DNA of 19,983 nucleotides. Source: Acanthaster planci. Taxonomy: Eukaryota > Echinodermata > Asteroidea > Valvatida > Acanthasteridae. The position numbers and the translations under genes were made by a program. The notes below the pieces were generated by a model. The model worked only from the letters and a program-made list of their open reading frames with translations. It was not told the DNA's origin and did no database searches. Of this stretch, positions 1 through 12,800 are shown in pieces. Position 1 is the first letter of the stretch. Every line of letters begins with the position of its first letter. Location of the stretch: assembly GCF_001949145.1 (NCBI RefSeq), contig NW_019091430.1, positions 291,952 through 311,934 of the forward strand, written 5' to 3'.

Positions 1-1514
1 AGGACCATTTTTCAGCCGTAGGTTTTAGCCCTTCTGCTCTCATATGAAAGCCCAAAGACCCACGGAGTTGATCCTGGCAACGATTTACACAATCTCACCA
101 TTTTGGGGGCCAAACAATCTCTTTTTTCAAAAGATACTGTGGGGGGGGCACTTTTAATGCTAATGAGCTGGTCAAAAATTCTCACTTGAATTAGTGGTCT
201 GGCACCCTTTAGTTGAGGTTCGTGCATAGCCCTACAATTGTCTTGACCCGGACTCGTACAAGGGGATTTTCAATGAGAGCAGCATGGTACCGACCAGCAG
301 CATTAGAGTCCAGCATACATATTGTATATATATCAGTTTATTTTGTGGCTTACGGTATTTAAACAATAAGAACATGTATATCCCATTATAGTATTATACA
401 AGAGTACACACAAAACGTTTTTTCCCGATTTTTTTAAAATATACATTTATCTTTCGTTTTTAGTTTGCCTGAACATGGACGTAGGAAAATTAACTTCAAC
501 TCGTGCTTTTAGTTTTATTTTTTACGCACAAGATGATTTTAAATATACATGTAACTAAATTTGATAAAAATAAAATTGTAAATTACCAATGCGATTGATT
601 TTTAAACAGCAAGAATAAGGAATGGAACAGGGGCAGATCCACTGCTGTGGGGATTCCCGTTCGCACAGGGGGTGGGGGACTACTACATGTAGCTGTCGCC
701 GTCGGCAAAGCAATTTAATACCTTTGTTTTGTCGTTAACCGTGTACACGCGAAATAAGACCCTTATACATGTACTTTCAGGGGCTCCTTCCAATCTTAAG
801 AAGTAGGTCCCTTACAAAAAAAAACAAAAAAAAACTGACGATAAGCAAGGATGTTGACCTGCAATCCCCCCGAATCAGCGCCTTACAGAACTACGCTCAG
901 CGATTTAAAATTCATTACAAACCAAGTGGCTATAACCTTTCAATACATCTTCAAAAGTCTCCACGTGTACATCTGTTGCTGTATTTATTATGATATTTAC
1001 TGCAAAGGATTTATCTTTTAGTAACTACTTCTAACACTTTTTGCTTGATTGTGAAAACATTACAATAATTAAAATACGGAGAACTAACACTTAGATCCCA
1101 GAACAATAAGAATTCAGAATGTTTGAATTTATTATTTTCTGACCATGAAAGTACACATAACTGTAATTGGCAATTTTTCAACTTGCAAATGTGCCATTCT
1201 TTCAGCTTTTTGAGAATGAAAATTATGAAAATCGGCCACACTAAACTGAATTACACTTGATTCTGTAAGAGGTGGTGTTTTAATAGCTGAGCAAAGCGGG
1301 AAAAAAGGGAAAGGTACGTGTAAATTTACTTAAAACTGCTTCGTTCTTAATGCTTAAAATTTCTTAGTCTTAGTTTGGCAAGAAAGCTAAGAAATATGGA
1401 AAGATGATTATTACGAAGTCAAAACCAATTCAAGTTATTTTCATAGTCAACCATACAGTGAGCATTTGGGAGTTCGGATAATTCTGGGACAACCTGTATT
1501 ATCACTTTTTATAT
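1..1514. other. 3' flank of GEN1, no gene recognised
   Basis: AT-rich sequence with no supported exon on either strand. The open frames are short and have no family resemblance. It contains a few TACATGTA octamers (about 546, 684 and 766) and short A-rich runs. The first 300 bases are slightly more GC-rich and could be part of an older repeat, but no boundaries are visible. Confidence 0.6.
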
Positions 1515-1520
1515 TTTATT
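1515..1520 (-). promoter_or_regulatory. Candidate GEN1 polyadenylation signal AATAAA
   Basis: AATAAA on the minus strand, about 70 bases past the GEN1 stop codon. A TG-rich stretch follows further downstream (reads GGTTGTCC on the minus strand, near 1490). Other AATAAA hexamers occur further left, for example near 1130, so a longer 3' UTR is possible. Confidence 0.45.
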
Positions 1521-1589
1521 TTTACACTGAACCACATAAACTCACAATTGTCTTGGAGGGATCATTTTAGGATGCATATAGTAGGTATG

Positions 1590-3898
1590 TCAATATTTAA
1601 GAACAAGTTTATTGTCTTCATTATCATCACTGAATATCTCCGTAAGAACTTTTCTATCTCTTTTTTGTTTCCTCCCAAATGTACCCCCATTTTTCATCCC
1701 AAGAGCAGCAGAGACAACACCATTCTGATTCCCATGTTTCTTTCTCAACCGGTCCAACAACGAAACGGGACTGTTCTCTTCATGAGAAGTGACTTCTATA
1801 GGACTGTTCAAAAGATATACTGAACTGTGATTAAAGGTTGTTTGTGTTTGGTCAGAGTTGGTCCATGATTGGCTGTCTGAATGAGTTGACAAGCTGTGAT
1901 GAAGGGCTCCAAGAGCTGTTCCCAAATGAGCCCTGGAGATGTTCAAGTCTCTTGAATGCCTAGGAAGGTGTGAAACAGGTGTTATAACTATTGGATGGCA
2001 ATGGTCTCCGGCTCTTTTGAGCTCTGATTGGTTAGTTATTCTACCAAATGATTCATTTGCTACAGAAGGGGTGTCCACATCAATAGGCAGTGGGGCAAAT
2101 GCTCTGTCCAAATTCTCATCAGTAGTAGTTTCTGTCGGTATTTGTCCCATGTCACTGGCTGACAAACAAGGTGACTCAGATTCCAAATCTCCTTGATTCA
2201 CAGTGAAAATTCCACAAAGTTCTTTTTCAACTGTGAAATTCATCCCAACATCCTGAGGTGGAATGTTTTTTATTACTATTTGATTTCTTTCCAGCCTTCC
2301 ATTTTTCTGCCGATGCATATCTGAATCTACATCCTCAAATTTCTCTTGGGGAAAGCACTTTAAGTGCTTTTTGAAAGTGTTATAGTTGACTTTTGCATTC
2401 TCAGATTGATTCTTGCTAGTTGTCTCTCTATTTGGCATTTCTCCTGATCGCTGAAGACTTGAATTGCTATCCTGTGATGCTTCATTCTTTACATCTCTTT
2501 TTTGACCTTGGCATGGAAGCAACATCACCTCACACTCTCTGTTGGCTGATGAACTACTTACCCCTTTGTATGGATCAAGCAGCTCTGACTTCTCAACTGA
2601 CATTGGATTGCCAAGCAATTGCTCTGGTCTTTCATCCTTCATTCCAAATGTCTCATTTCTCTGCAGTAAACTTTCATCTTCAGTGAGAATATTTGTCAGT
2701 TCAAATTTCAAGCTGAAATTAGGATACTGAGTGTATCCAGGAGAGGGACATTCAAGTGATGTTTGCTTTTGAGATCGTTGGTTATCAGCAAGTTCTCTAG
2801 AGGCAGATGCTTTCTGAGCTTGTGTGTGTTCTGGTGCTTTGTCCTCTTCATGTTCAATGGGTCTTAGATATTCAAAGTGGCATACAGAATCACTGTTGGC
2901 ATTTTTGATGAACAGGTTCTTTTGAAGTGACAGAGACACAGAAGACTGTTTCTTTGCCAGTGGGCTTCCTGCTCCAACTACTGATGAAGAATGTTTAGCT
3001 CTGCTGGGATCACAATTTGCAGGTTTAGCAAAACCAAACAACTGATTATCCTGAGGCACAGTGCCATCACACAAAAGCATCTTAGTAAGCTCAAAGCCAA
3101 GAGTGAAGTTAGCATCTTCTGCAATGACTGACAAAGGAGGACTGATATCTGTTGGTGATGACGAGGGACTGTTTGATTCTTCTACTGAAAGTAATAATTG
3201 ATTGTGAAATGATTCTGCCCTAAAATCATCTGTAAGCACCTTTTTCCCAGCCTTGGGAGATGCACTGACTAGGTTAGGAGTCTCAGAGGATGAAGATGAA
3301 TATGAGTCATTCAAAGATATGGTCTCAAGAACTTCCTTGAGTCGAAGCCGCTCACTGAGAGGAAGTAGTTCTGCCTCAATGTCATCATCAGTGGCAGAGC
3401 ACGAGGTATTTCCTAGTGAAGATATATAATGTGTTCTTGACTGGCTGGGTTTTCTATTCATGGGAATGCCACTGATGTTTCCGATGAACGGTCCATTAGT
3501 AAGTGAAGTTGGAAACATGTCTTCTGAAGAAGTTGTGCTCTTGTTGAACGTCCAATCCATCCTCTGGAAAATGTCATGTTTACCACAGGTATTACAGCAA
3601 GACACTGACTTGGGATGATTGGAGTTTGTGAGGGGTGGCTTCTCGATCCAACAAGATGACACAACATCAGGCAGAGCCAAGTGATCCTGGTAATTACCAA
3701 AATGTGAGGTAGTCTCTGTCAGTAGGCATGAGTGATCATTACTGGGTTCGATATGTTGATCGGATTTCAAGCTTAAATCAGCAACAGCTGAAGCAAGATG
3801 CTCAAGATTCCCTTCACTGCTGGATGGATAGCAGTGGTCAGGAGAGTCGCATGTATCCTTGGAACTGTCCTTGGTGGATTTGGAAGTCTTTTTTTCCC
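1590..3898 (-). CDS. GEN1: GEN1 exon 10: long regulatory C-terminal tail and stop
   Basis: 2,309 bp. Starts after acceptor gatttcag by completing an Arg codon, then EKKTSKSTKDSSKD, and runs 768 residues to a TGA stop at 1590-1592. Rich in Ser, Asn, Gln and acidic residues, with many SP/TP sites, so probably disordered and phosphoregulated, as the vertebrate tail is. Recognisable pieces: EHLASAVADLSLK (resembles human EHLLSGITDLCLQ), a PLSERLRLK motif near 3333-3365, and SLLDRLRKKH near 1735-1774 that resembles the human C-terminal PLRQRLKLRF. Two copies of an FxLxFELTxxL...FG segment lie at about 3030-3111 and 2640-2720. A basic run GRKQKRDRK near the end could be a nuclear localisation signal. 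Confidence 0.93.
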
Positions 3899-6800
3899 CT
3901 GAAATCAGATTGAACAAACTTAAGAACACCAGAGGCAAGCAAATTTTATTTTACTGTAAATATCTACCAGTAACATATCTACATGTATTAAAGTCAATGT
4001 ACATGTAAATGACTTGAGGTCTTGGAAAAAGTGTTAACTGTTCCTGTATTACCACTTGCTTATATGTCCACAAATTCAATAAATTTACCTTATCAGACAA
4101 AGGATTTCATTGTTTCAAAAGAAACAATCTTAATAACAGAGTCAACGAACCGCAAATAATTGACATACAAATCTGTAACTTCAGAAATGCACTTCAATTA
4201 AATTTACTGTTTATTACCAGTAGGAATAAAGCATAAAGCTAATTCCATATAAAGCTGATATAAATTTGTCATCCTAAATTTGGTGATGACATCAAATCTC
4301 CTCAACATGCAGATTGTAAATAAATATTTCTCTGGCAGCACATCATGATGGTTAATTTTGATATCAACACAAGCCTATATCAGCTGTTAAATTATATAAT
4401 TAACCCAAAATTAAAGGAATACAACATGTTTATCACATGACACTGCTACTGTCAAACAAAATGGAAAGAACATCAAATCAACGGACTTACGTTTCTGCTT
4501 TGTTTTGAAAGCTTTGGTTTCTTCAAAGGTTGTCATCAATTCAGGGAAGGCTTTGGAAAATACTTCCTCCTTCTCGATGGTGGTTGGAAACTCCAGCTCT
4601 GAATGAGGAATTCCAGCTACTCCAATGATAAAGACAGAAATGGAGTAATTTGAGAATTGACATGCATTCTGGAAAGTACATGTAGCTCAAGAAACTGAAT
4701 GTCACGCTTCTTGACATACAGTGTATATTGTACAAACATAGATAATTACAGAATGTCTTATGACTAAATTTTAAGTGTACAGACATACATGTAGCAACAT
4801 GCCACATATCTATATGGCCAATATAAAAAAGTCTCCGGTTTCTGGGCAGCACGCATCACTGTTGACCTGCATGTCGGCAAAATAAAAAAGTTTTTATTTG
4901 GTATAAAACAATGTCCAGAGCTCCCAAACTTGCTTAATTGACTGGAATCCTGCTAGTGAGTAATTTTAACGCCTTTTTGATAAGATACGGTTGAGTAATA
5001 TGTAGAGTAAAGGGGTCCCTCTTGTTCCTCATACATTAAGTCGGGCACTTTTTTTTCAAATGATATCATTTCTGTATTATACATACATTTATTTACATCT
5101 GGGAAACAAACGAGGTGGTCTTATGTCCTGTGTACATGAACAAGCTGATAATGGTTTAAAACAGTAAAAAGTGTGGGGGCCAGCTTGTTTCAGTGATGGT
5201 AGCAGCTGGCATTATGTGTGCATGCAGTTGCGATGGACACTCCACAGTATACAAATGAGGGTGAGAAAAACAAGTGAGGGTGAAAAAAATGTTCATTAAA
5301 AAGGCATTCCAGTGTACTGAAACAATGCAAGAAATGAAGAACAGCTTACTTTGCCACTGAACCTCCACACATGGCACACCTTGCCTCACCCTCTTCTTGA
5401 TCACAGCAGTTGGTGTCAGATGAAATTTAGGATCAAAGGGCTGACCAGATGATAAGGCCTGGAGGTCCCACAGAGTGACAAGTGGAAACACCTTCTCTAC
5501 AGTGTAGTCCTTGGGCCACTCCAGCTTGGATGAAATGAATTTCTGCAATGGCAGGACAAACTTCATCAAACTTTAACAGATTTTTCGAAATGGCAACATG
5601 TACATGTAAGGGTGGGGGGAGAAAGAGGGCAGCTGCTGCCCAAGCCACTGGATGCACCACGATGACACCGAGACTAGGAGGGCAACTCCCCCCCCACACT
5701 GGATGCACCACGATGACACCGAGACTAGGAGGGCAACTCCCCCCCCCACACTGGATGCACCACGATGACACCGAGACTAGGAGGGCAACTTCCCCTCCCC
5801 CACACTGGATGCACCACTATGGGTCTGACACTTGAACAGTAGTGGCACTGTGTGCGTGGCATTTAATCGAAGAAGCTAGGGTTTTGTGTACAGTCAGAAC
5901 AGAGTGTGTATTCTGTGCGATATGCACATAAACAGGTGCACACATATGAAAGGTAAGCTCACAGGACTGTCATTCCTAGGTAACAATATAGATGCTTTGC
6001 ATGGTAGCCATTTTGTAGGGCAGTTCTTTTGTTTCACAGGGAAACCTACTTTGTGCATACCGTGTGACCAAAAGCACTGGCCTGCAGGATGGCACCCATG
6101 CTAATCCTCTATATTGCCTCCCTTCATGCTCTTGTTGATACATTGAGTCCATTAACAAGATACATGTAAGCTGGCGACTAACAACCTTTTGAACTTCATG
6201 GCCTTTGAAAGAGAAAACTCACAATACCAAAATACTGCACAGTGTGGATAAATTGGAGGTTAAAGCGAACAAAGACGGAATTACCTGTGCAGCTATAAGC
6301 TGCGGTCTCCTCCGGGCAAAGTCTGTCTCAGAACACTTGTCTTTTACCACCAAGAACTCATCTATCACCTGCTCATTGGGAAAATCTGGTACAGCACAGG
6401 CCTTCCTATTTAAAAAAATTATATAAAAGGCATCAGTGTAGTTATCGGGTAATACACGTAATAGTCTGATACAACACAAGGCTCCCTATCAAGATTGATA
6501 TAAAAAGATGTAGAGATTGTACCTAAAAGAATGATGTAGTCACTGGTACAGAACATACTGAAGATGGGACAGTAAGATGGTGCTTTAGTCAGAGTATAAC
6601 CCCTTCCTGTTATCACAAATTCGGTGAAGATGGAAGTCTAGTTAGAACAAACATTCAGTTATAACAACTGAACTGTACATGTCACAATGGGGAAATATTG
6701 CTTAAAACAAGCACAGACAATACAAAATGTTGTTTTAAACAACTTTCTTTACAGGATTATACCCAAAAGCATTACATGAAATTGCTACCTATTTACAACA

Positions 6801-9800
6801 TAAGCGATAAGCGATGCTCATGTAGTTGTATGAAGGCTTCATTCATGGGCTTTCATTTAGATCATGTCCTTTAGTAGAGCCTCACCCCTCTACTTTGGTG
6901 CAATGTCAAAAGATCCACAGTGTAATGAATCACATGTACACTTTGGCACAGTTAGTACACTTTACCCAATTTTGCACTCTGCAAAAAACTCTGCCGTCCA
7001 GTTAAAAACTGTTTCATTGAAGACTGACCCTAATCCATTGATTTAGAAATACGGCAATAAAAATCTGTATTTAAAGAACCAGAGTTTTCTGCAATTTAAA
7101 ATAAACTCAACCAAAAATGGAATTAAAAATAACTGTTGAATCCTAAGCTCTCTATTGCCTGCCAATTACATGTACATGTGGGTTTTCCCTACACTGAGGT
7201 TTGTGCACTACAGGGGTGAAATTGAAGGAAAATGAAATATTAACAAAATTAGAATGGCAAAGCTGCCATGGCTCGCTGCTTGTTATGAATTTGAATTTAT
7301 TTTCTGTAATAATAGGAAAGAGACATCCAAGTTATACAAAATGGTTACTAAATTAAACAAGAAAATACTAACCAAGCTTCATCAATATTACAAGATTGGT
7401 TGACTACAGATGTACAAGATATTTTATCGACCTTAGCAATAAAATTCATTGTACTCTAGGAGAAAAAACATAGTTAGTGTGTGCAAACTGTGTGTTGAAA
7501 GGCGCCTGTCGTTTAAAAGTAAATCAACAAAGACCACTAACAAGGGAGACACAGATACAAAGGCTCCACAGGTCTTTCATCCTACCCATCTTCTACACTG
7601 ATCCTTCCCCATCATCCTATCCATCCTACTCCGTCCCTCCCCATCATCCTATCCATCCTACTCCGTCCCTCCCCATCATCCCATCCTTTTCCTACTTTGT
7701 CCCTTCCCCATCATCCTATCCATTTCCTACTCCGCCCCCTCCCCATCATTAATTCCCATCACTTCTTACCCTGGCTGTCTCATCATCCCACTAATCCAGC
7801 CTAACCATTATGCCAACCTTATCCAGCATTTCATCCACTTACCACATAAATGTACACGTACCTTGTCCCCACGATCCTCCTCCTACATGTACATGCAGGT
7901 ACCCCTCTCCCAACAAACATCACTTGGAGTCCCCCCCCATCCCTTACATTTTCCCCACATGCTGTACATGTACATTTGTATGTGTCTAAACACTGTCTAT
8001 ACACCCGTACATTACAGGAGTGCTCGGTACATTATGTACTGTATATACTACAGGGTAAGTACACAATACTACTCAGAACGTTAACATTCAATGTTTATAA
8101 TTTTTTCATTAAATTCATAAGTTTCTTAGCATTAATGCCATATGAGACTATTTAAATACTGATGAAGTTCCAAGAGGAAGCAAACAAGTACTCAATGGCA
8201 CATTTGAACATCTACATGTATAGCCCTGCAAGGAAAAACTTCAACATTTGGGGATGGCTGGATGGCCGCTACGGACGCATTGACAGAAGACGGAAATCGG
8301 TATTACATACATGTACTGTACATGTAGGCTTGCACTTGGTTCGCAGCTTGCCAATAATCACCAAAGGTTGAAGGCCCTACAGCAGCACACATGTAAAGTC
8401 TATGGTATAAATTTGTATTTGCCTAAATGTGCATGCACTAGCACCCCTTAAAATACCCATTTCTCATGCTCAATATCCTTTTACATGTAAAACACCGTGC
8501 AACAGTTGTATGGGATATCATACAAGTTGTTTGTACATTAGCGAACAGATAGATGCAGAAAAGTGAACAAAGGATTTTCCAGAGTTTAAAGAGATCTGTC
8601 AGGAAAAATCATGACACTGTACATCTCACCCCTATTCATTGTAAATACTGTAATTCAACTTCACTTACAGTTACAAGTACAAGTTTTTTCATAATAAACC
8701 CTTCAATTTCATCGTATATTTTACTTGCATGCAATTATGGCATGGATGCACACAATGCATGCGCAGTGAATGCTCATACACACACATCTACTGAAGTTCA
8801 AATAGAACATTTTGTCAAGGTCTTGTAAGTTTTGCACTACTTACATGTAACTGTACACATATTTGCTTCATGTTGATAATGGATTCAAACTACATGTATC
8901 TTCTGCTCCTCATTTGTGACAAGGGCTGGAGGCTGGTACAAGTAAGGATGAAATAAGTTAAAGTCTGGAATATGAATAGCAATGGCAGTCATTCCTTACT
9001 TCATGACATCAGGTTCCAGAGAGGATTTTCCTTTGGACTTTGCTGACACATGCTTGGGGCAGGAACACACAGGAGTGTCCACAGACTTTGGCTGGCAAGC
9101 AACATCACTTTTACAGAAAGCACAGCCATACACCTTGTGTTCCCTCAGTGAACCTATATGTGTGCACTTGCTGCAATGTGGCAACTTCTTGGGAGCTGCT
9201 GTGAAAAATAAAACAAAGTGACCAACTTTCAATTGCTTAAACCCTGACCCTGCTGGATACAGCACAGTGCATTCAGTGAAAAAGTCTGCTGCAATTTGAT
9301 GCACTAGGCAACCCAAAGCAGCCAAACAAAATGGCCTTGTGGAAGCTAGTCCCATTGAACATTGCCAGTGTTGGATCTTGCGGTGACTGGCAACTACATG
9401 TACAGACTCCTGCCAGGCTGTTTGGCACTGTGGAGAGTTGACCCATTGGATCTTGTTACACTGGGCAAGGCTAGCCACTTTGACAAATGATGCAGACTGA
9501 TGTGTCTGGCAGGGTTTCTAGCCAAAGTACCCTGGGGGGGGATTAGGGTTTTACCATATAATTATGTATCATATGTGACCCACTTTGAAAAAATCAGTCA
9601 CATGTTGCCAAAGCCACTTTTCAGTTGAAGGCATTCGAAAGAATCTTGCTCAGCACATGAATTTAATAGGAATCCTCAACATCTTAACATACCGGGTAAA
9701 CACAACGTCCATTTTTATCATACCGAACTGAGTGAAACATCAAAACAAAAGTTCAAATTTGTCAACCTCAAAGTAAAACTCAAAAGTGGCTCCGGTGACT

Positions 9801-12800
9801 TGAGACTCATATTTGCAGAGCAAGTCACAAACTGTATATGTACTTTATTATGTTCTGTTCCAATACACCTATCAAAATATCGTTGCTCACTACATGTAAA
9901 TCGGTAAGAGAGGGAAGTGTTGTCCCAACAGTTTCAACATACATGTACAAGTGGTGTTTGAGAGTTTCAAAATGAAATGTTGAATACTTTTTATTAACCC
10001 TTTCGCACCGGGACGTGGCTAGACACGCCGTATAAATTGAGATCCTCAGCCTGTTTTTCAGCTATTATTCTTGGCCCACGCTCGAGCGATTACGGTGAAA
10101 GAAGGCAGACCCTGGCTCTTGTATATATGGTGATTGGCCTTTATGTGTAGCCCAGAAATGAAAAGACCAAATTTGCATCATAACCACCAGCTTCACAATA
10201 GTCCCCACTTGGAAAAGAGGCAACGAGAATGTGGAAGCGTGAGTACAGCCGCATGCCACCGAACAATCAGCCTTTTCACCATGTAATTCTGCAGAGCCCG
10301 CAGGGCCACGAACCGAGAATTGCGGTTTGGCAGGTGGCCTTCTTGGCCAAGCGAGGCTGGAATTCTTGGAGTCGGCTTTCGGGAAGAAATTCCCGGCGCA
10401 AAGGGGTTAAATTATTTCACGTTTGCCCAACAATTAAACAGATTGTACATATGGCGTACATGTATAAATGCTTTATACTAAAATGTTTGCCAGATCAAAC
10501 ACTGATACACATGTACATGTACCTACCTGATATGTAGATGTCATTAAAAAAGAGATTATAAAGCAGAGCATATGTGCATGAGCCTGGACTTGCACTGCAG
10601 CAGACAGAGCTAAATGTATTAACTCATTATTCCCTGCACACATAGTGTATCTGTACACATAAAAACAGTTTCATAGAGTTCAATGAGAAATATAGCCCTG
10701 TTCATCCATCCTCCACTATCCAAACTGCATCTACAGGGTTTAAATTCAAACATCTTATGTTCATGCATACGGTATGTACATGAACATGTACCTTCCTGTA
10801 GGCAATCCCTTGGTATCCTCCCATTTGCCCAGTCTCGAAACCTATCCAGTACGTCCACTCCAGGTCCAAGCTGCTTCATTAGCCCCAGGGCCTGCTTAGG
10901 ACCAATCCCTACTACTCCTGGGGTGTAGTCACAGCCAAGGAGAAGACCAAGAGCAATAAGTTTGCTCTGGTCCAGTCCAAGCTGCGCCTCAATCTCATCC
11001 ATGGAGTAACACTCAATGTGGGGATCCTGAGAAATTGGAGAGAATGTATACAAGGACCTTAGATACATGTAGTCAAACCTATCCTGGAAGTTATAAGATT
11101 CATGCCAGGGAAAACAATAACATCATCTGCTACATGTATGAGAATCAGGGTTTCATGTTCCTAAAAACCCTGAGACTTTACGAGTTCATATTTAAGTGCA
11201 ACAGATGAAAACAAGCTTGCCTTCGTGTTAAGGGTAAAGTTCTTGTAGACAGTGCGGGCCCCATATAGAAATACATCTCCATCCTCAGTTACACAGGCAT
11301 CTGCAAGCTGATGGAAAATCTCAAGTTGCAGTATCATCTACACTTATTCACCATTCTACAAATATGGAGCTTCCAACTTAAGTGAGAAAAACTTCAAATA
11401 CAACACATTATACACAGAAAATCAAGCGCCCACGTTATTTTTCTTCAACTAAATATTTATTTTAGTGGTTAGACAAACAAAATAATTCCAAGTTTTACCC
11501 AGTTTCTGAATGTCATAAAAAATTATGAAATATCAGTTGCACAGCTTTTGCCCTGGTTTTCAAAATCCAATACATGCTGTGCGTGTATATGCCGACTGCA
11601 CTGGTAGCCACTTGAGGACAGTGTTACATGTACTTCATAATGAACTAGTCTCAGGCAGAGTATTATTTTTGCCCCCAAATTCTACCATTTTAAAGCAATA
11701 AGATATCACAAACACAACCATCACCAATTGAAAGTTGATCATTTCTCCAAATTTCGTCACCGTTTTCACAAAGAGCCATACATGAAGATTTTCAAGAAAA
11801 ATGGTTTGAGATAATCACCAGAGATGTTTCTCCTAATTTAAAAGTGCAAAACATACTGATATTGAACAAGTTCAATCAGTAAAAACCCTTCAATGATTCT
11901 TTTAGAGGTAAACTTTTACCTGAACCAAGAAATTAAAATGCACACAGTGGCTATTAAGTCAAAATCGATTAGTAAGGATGACTGCCCATTTGTGAAATCA
12001 AAAGTCCATGTTTCCTACATGTACAATGTGGCTTATCTATGTATTTTTTTCAAAGAGAAGGGGGAAAAGTGTTCACATACTGTATATATATGCATACCGC
12101 TGTGAATGTAAGAGAGATGTGTCTCTCAATGAAAACAAAAATCTCAGTTGACCAACATTTCAGCCTTTACAATCAATATGTTCTGTACACGTATGTGAAC
12201 GAGATTTGTGTCTCTTTTCTGGATCTAAATGAATCTTGTGTGCCAGCCAACAGTGCCAAAACTATTTTACAGAAAAATCACCTACTGCAGATACAGTACA
12301 TGTAGTTATGTTACATCTACATATATGTGTATATGAACGTGTGTAATAACTGGCCTTGGCAACTGTGGCCTCAGCCTTGGCCTTGAATGGTAGTGACCTG
12401 ACCTTGAAAGTTGTGGACTTGACTCCAACACTGCCCTCTTACCCCTTGAACGTTTATAAGAGCACACAAGGCTTCTGCCTCCCCAACAGCCTGCACACAA
12501 GGTACACCAAGATTCTCCAACATCTCCTGACACTGGGGAAGAAAAAAAATGTTTCCATTCTTTCCAATTAGTCCACATCGTACCAAATCCCACATGTACA
12601 CGTATGTACATCTCAATAGGCCTTTTCACACTAGACAAATCTCGGGGTTGACGCTAGGTTGAAGCAGGGATGAAAACTGGCAGCGATTCACAATTGACAA
12701 TTTTCAATGCTGCGCCAACCCTGTGTCAACCCCGAGATCGACTTCAACCCGGGTTGAACTCAACCCTGCTCCGGACCAGGGGTGAGATTTTCAACCTGGG

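Noticed and set aside
12-227. 71-residue open frame on the minus strand at the left edge
   Set aside because: No family resemblance, no splice-site context and no continuation; treated as chance.
769-993. 74-residue plus-strand open frame
   Set aside because: Biased, low-complexity Lys-rich start, no motif, and it lies in an AT-rich flank.
2345-2368. Near-palindrome AAGCACTTTAAGTGCTT suggesting a hairpin RNA
   Set aside because: It lies inside GEN1 coding sequence (KHLKCF) and has no loop suited to a microRNA precursor.
1939-2730. Plus-strand open frames opposite GEN1 exon 10
   Set aside because: They are antisense shadows of a long real exon.
4253-4385. Possible small MITE with 10-bp inverted ends AGCTGATATA in intron 9
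   Set aside because: Ends are short and no matching target duplication flanks them; 10-bp inverted pairs occur by chance at this AT content.
5433-5835. Long open frames on both strands with repeated peptide units
   Set aside because: Produced by translating the C-rich minisatellite; the minus-strand frame differs from the GEN1 frame.
7477-7752. Proline/Ser-rich 91-residue plus-strand open frame
   Set aside because: It translates the pyrimidine-rich minisatellite; the peptide repeats follow the DNA repeat.
10229-10537. 102-residue plus-strand open frame, a possible transposase remnant
   Set aside because: It mostly lies within the MITE and shows no transposase motif.
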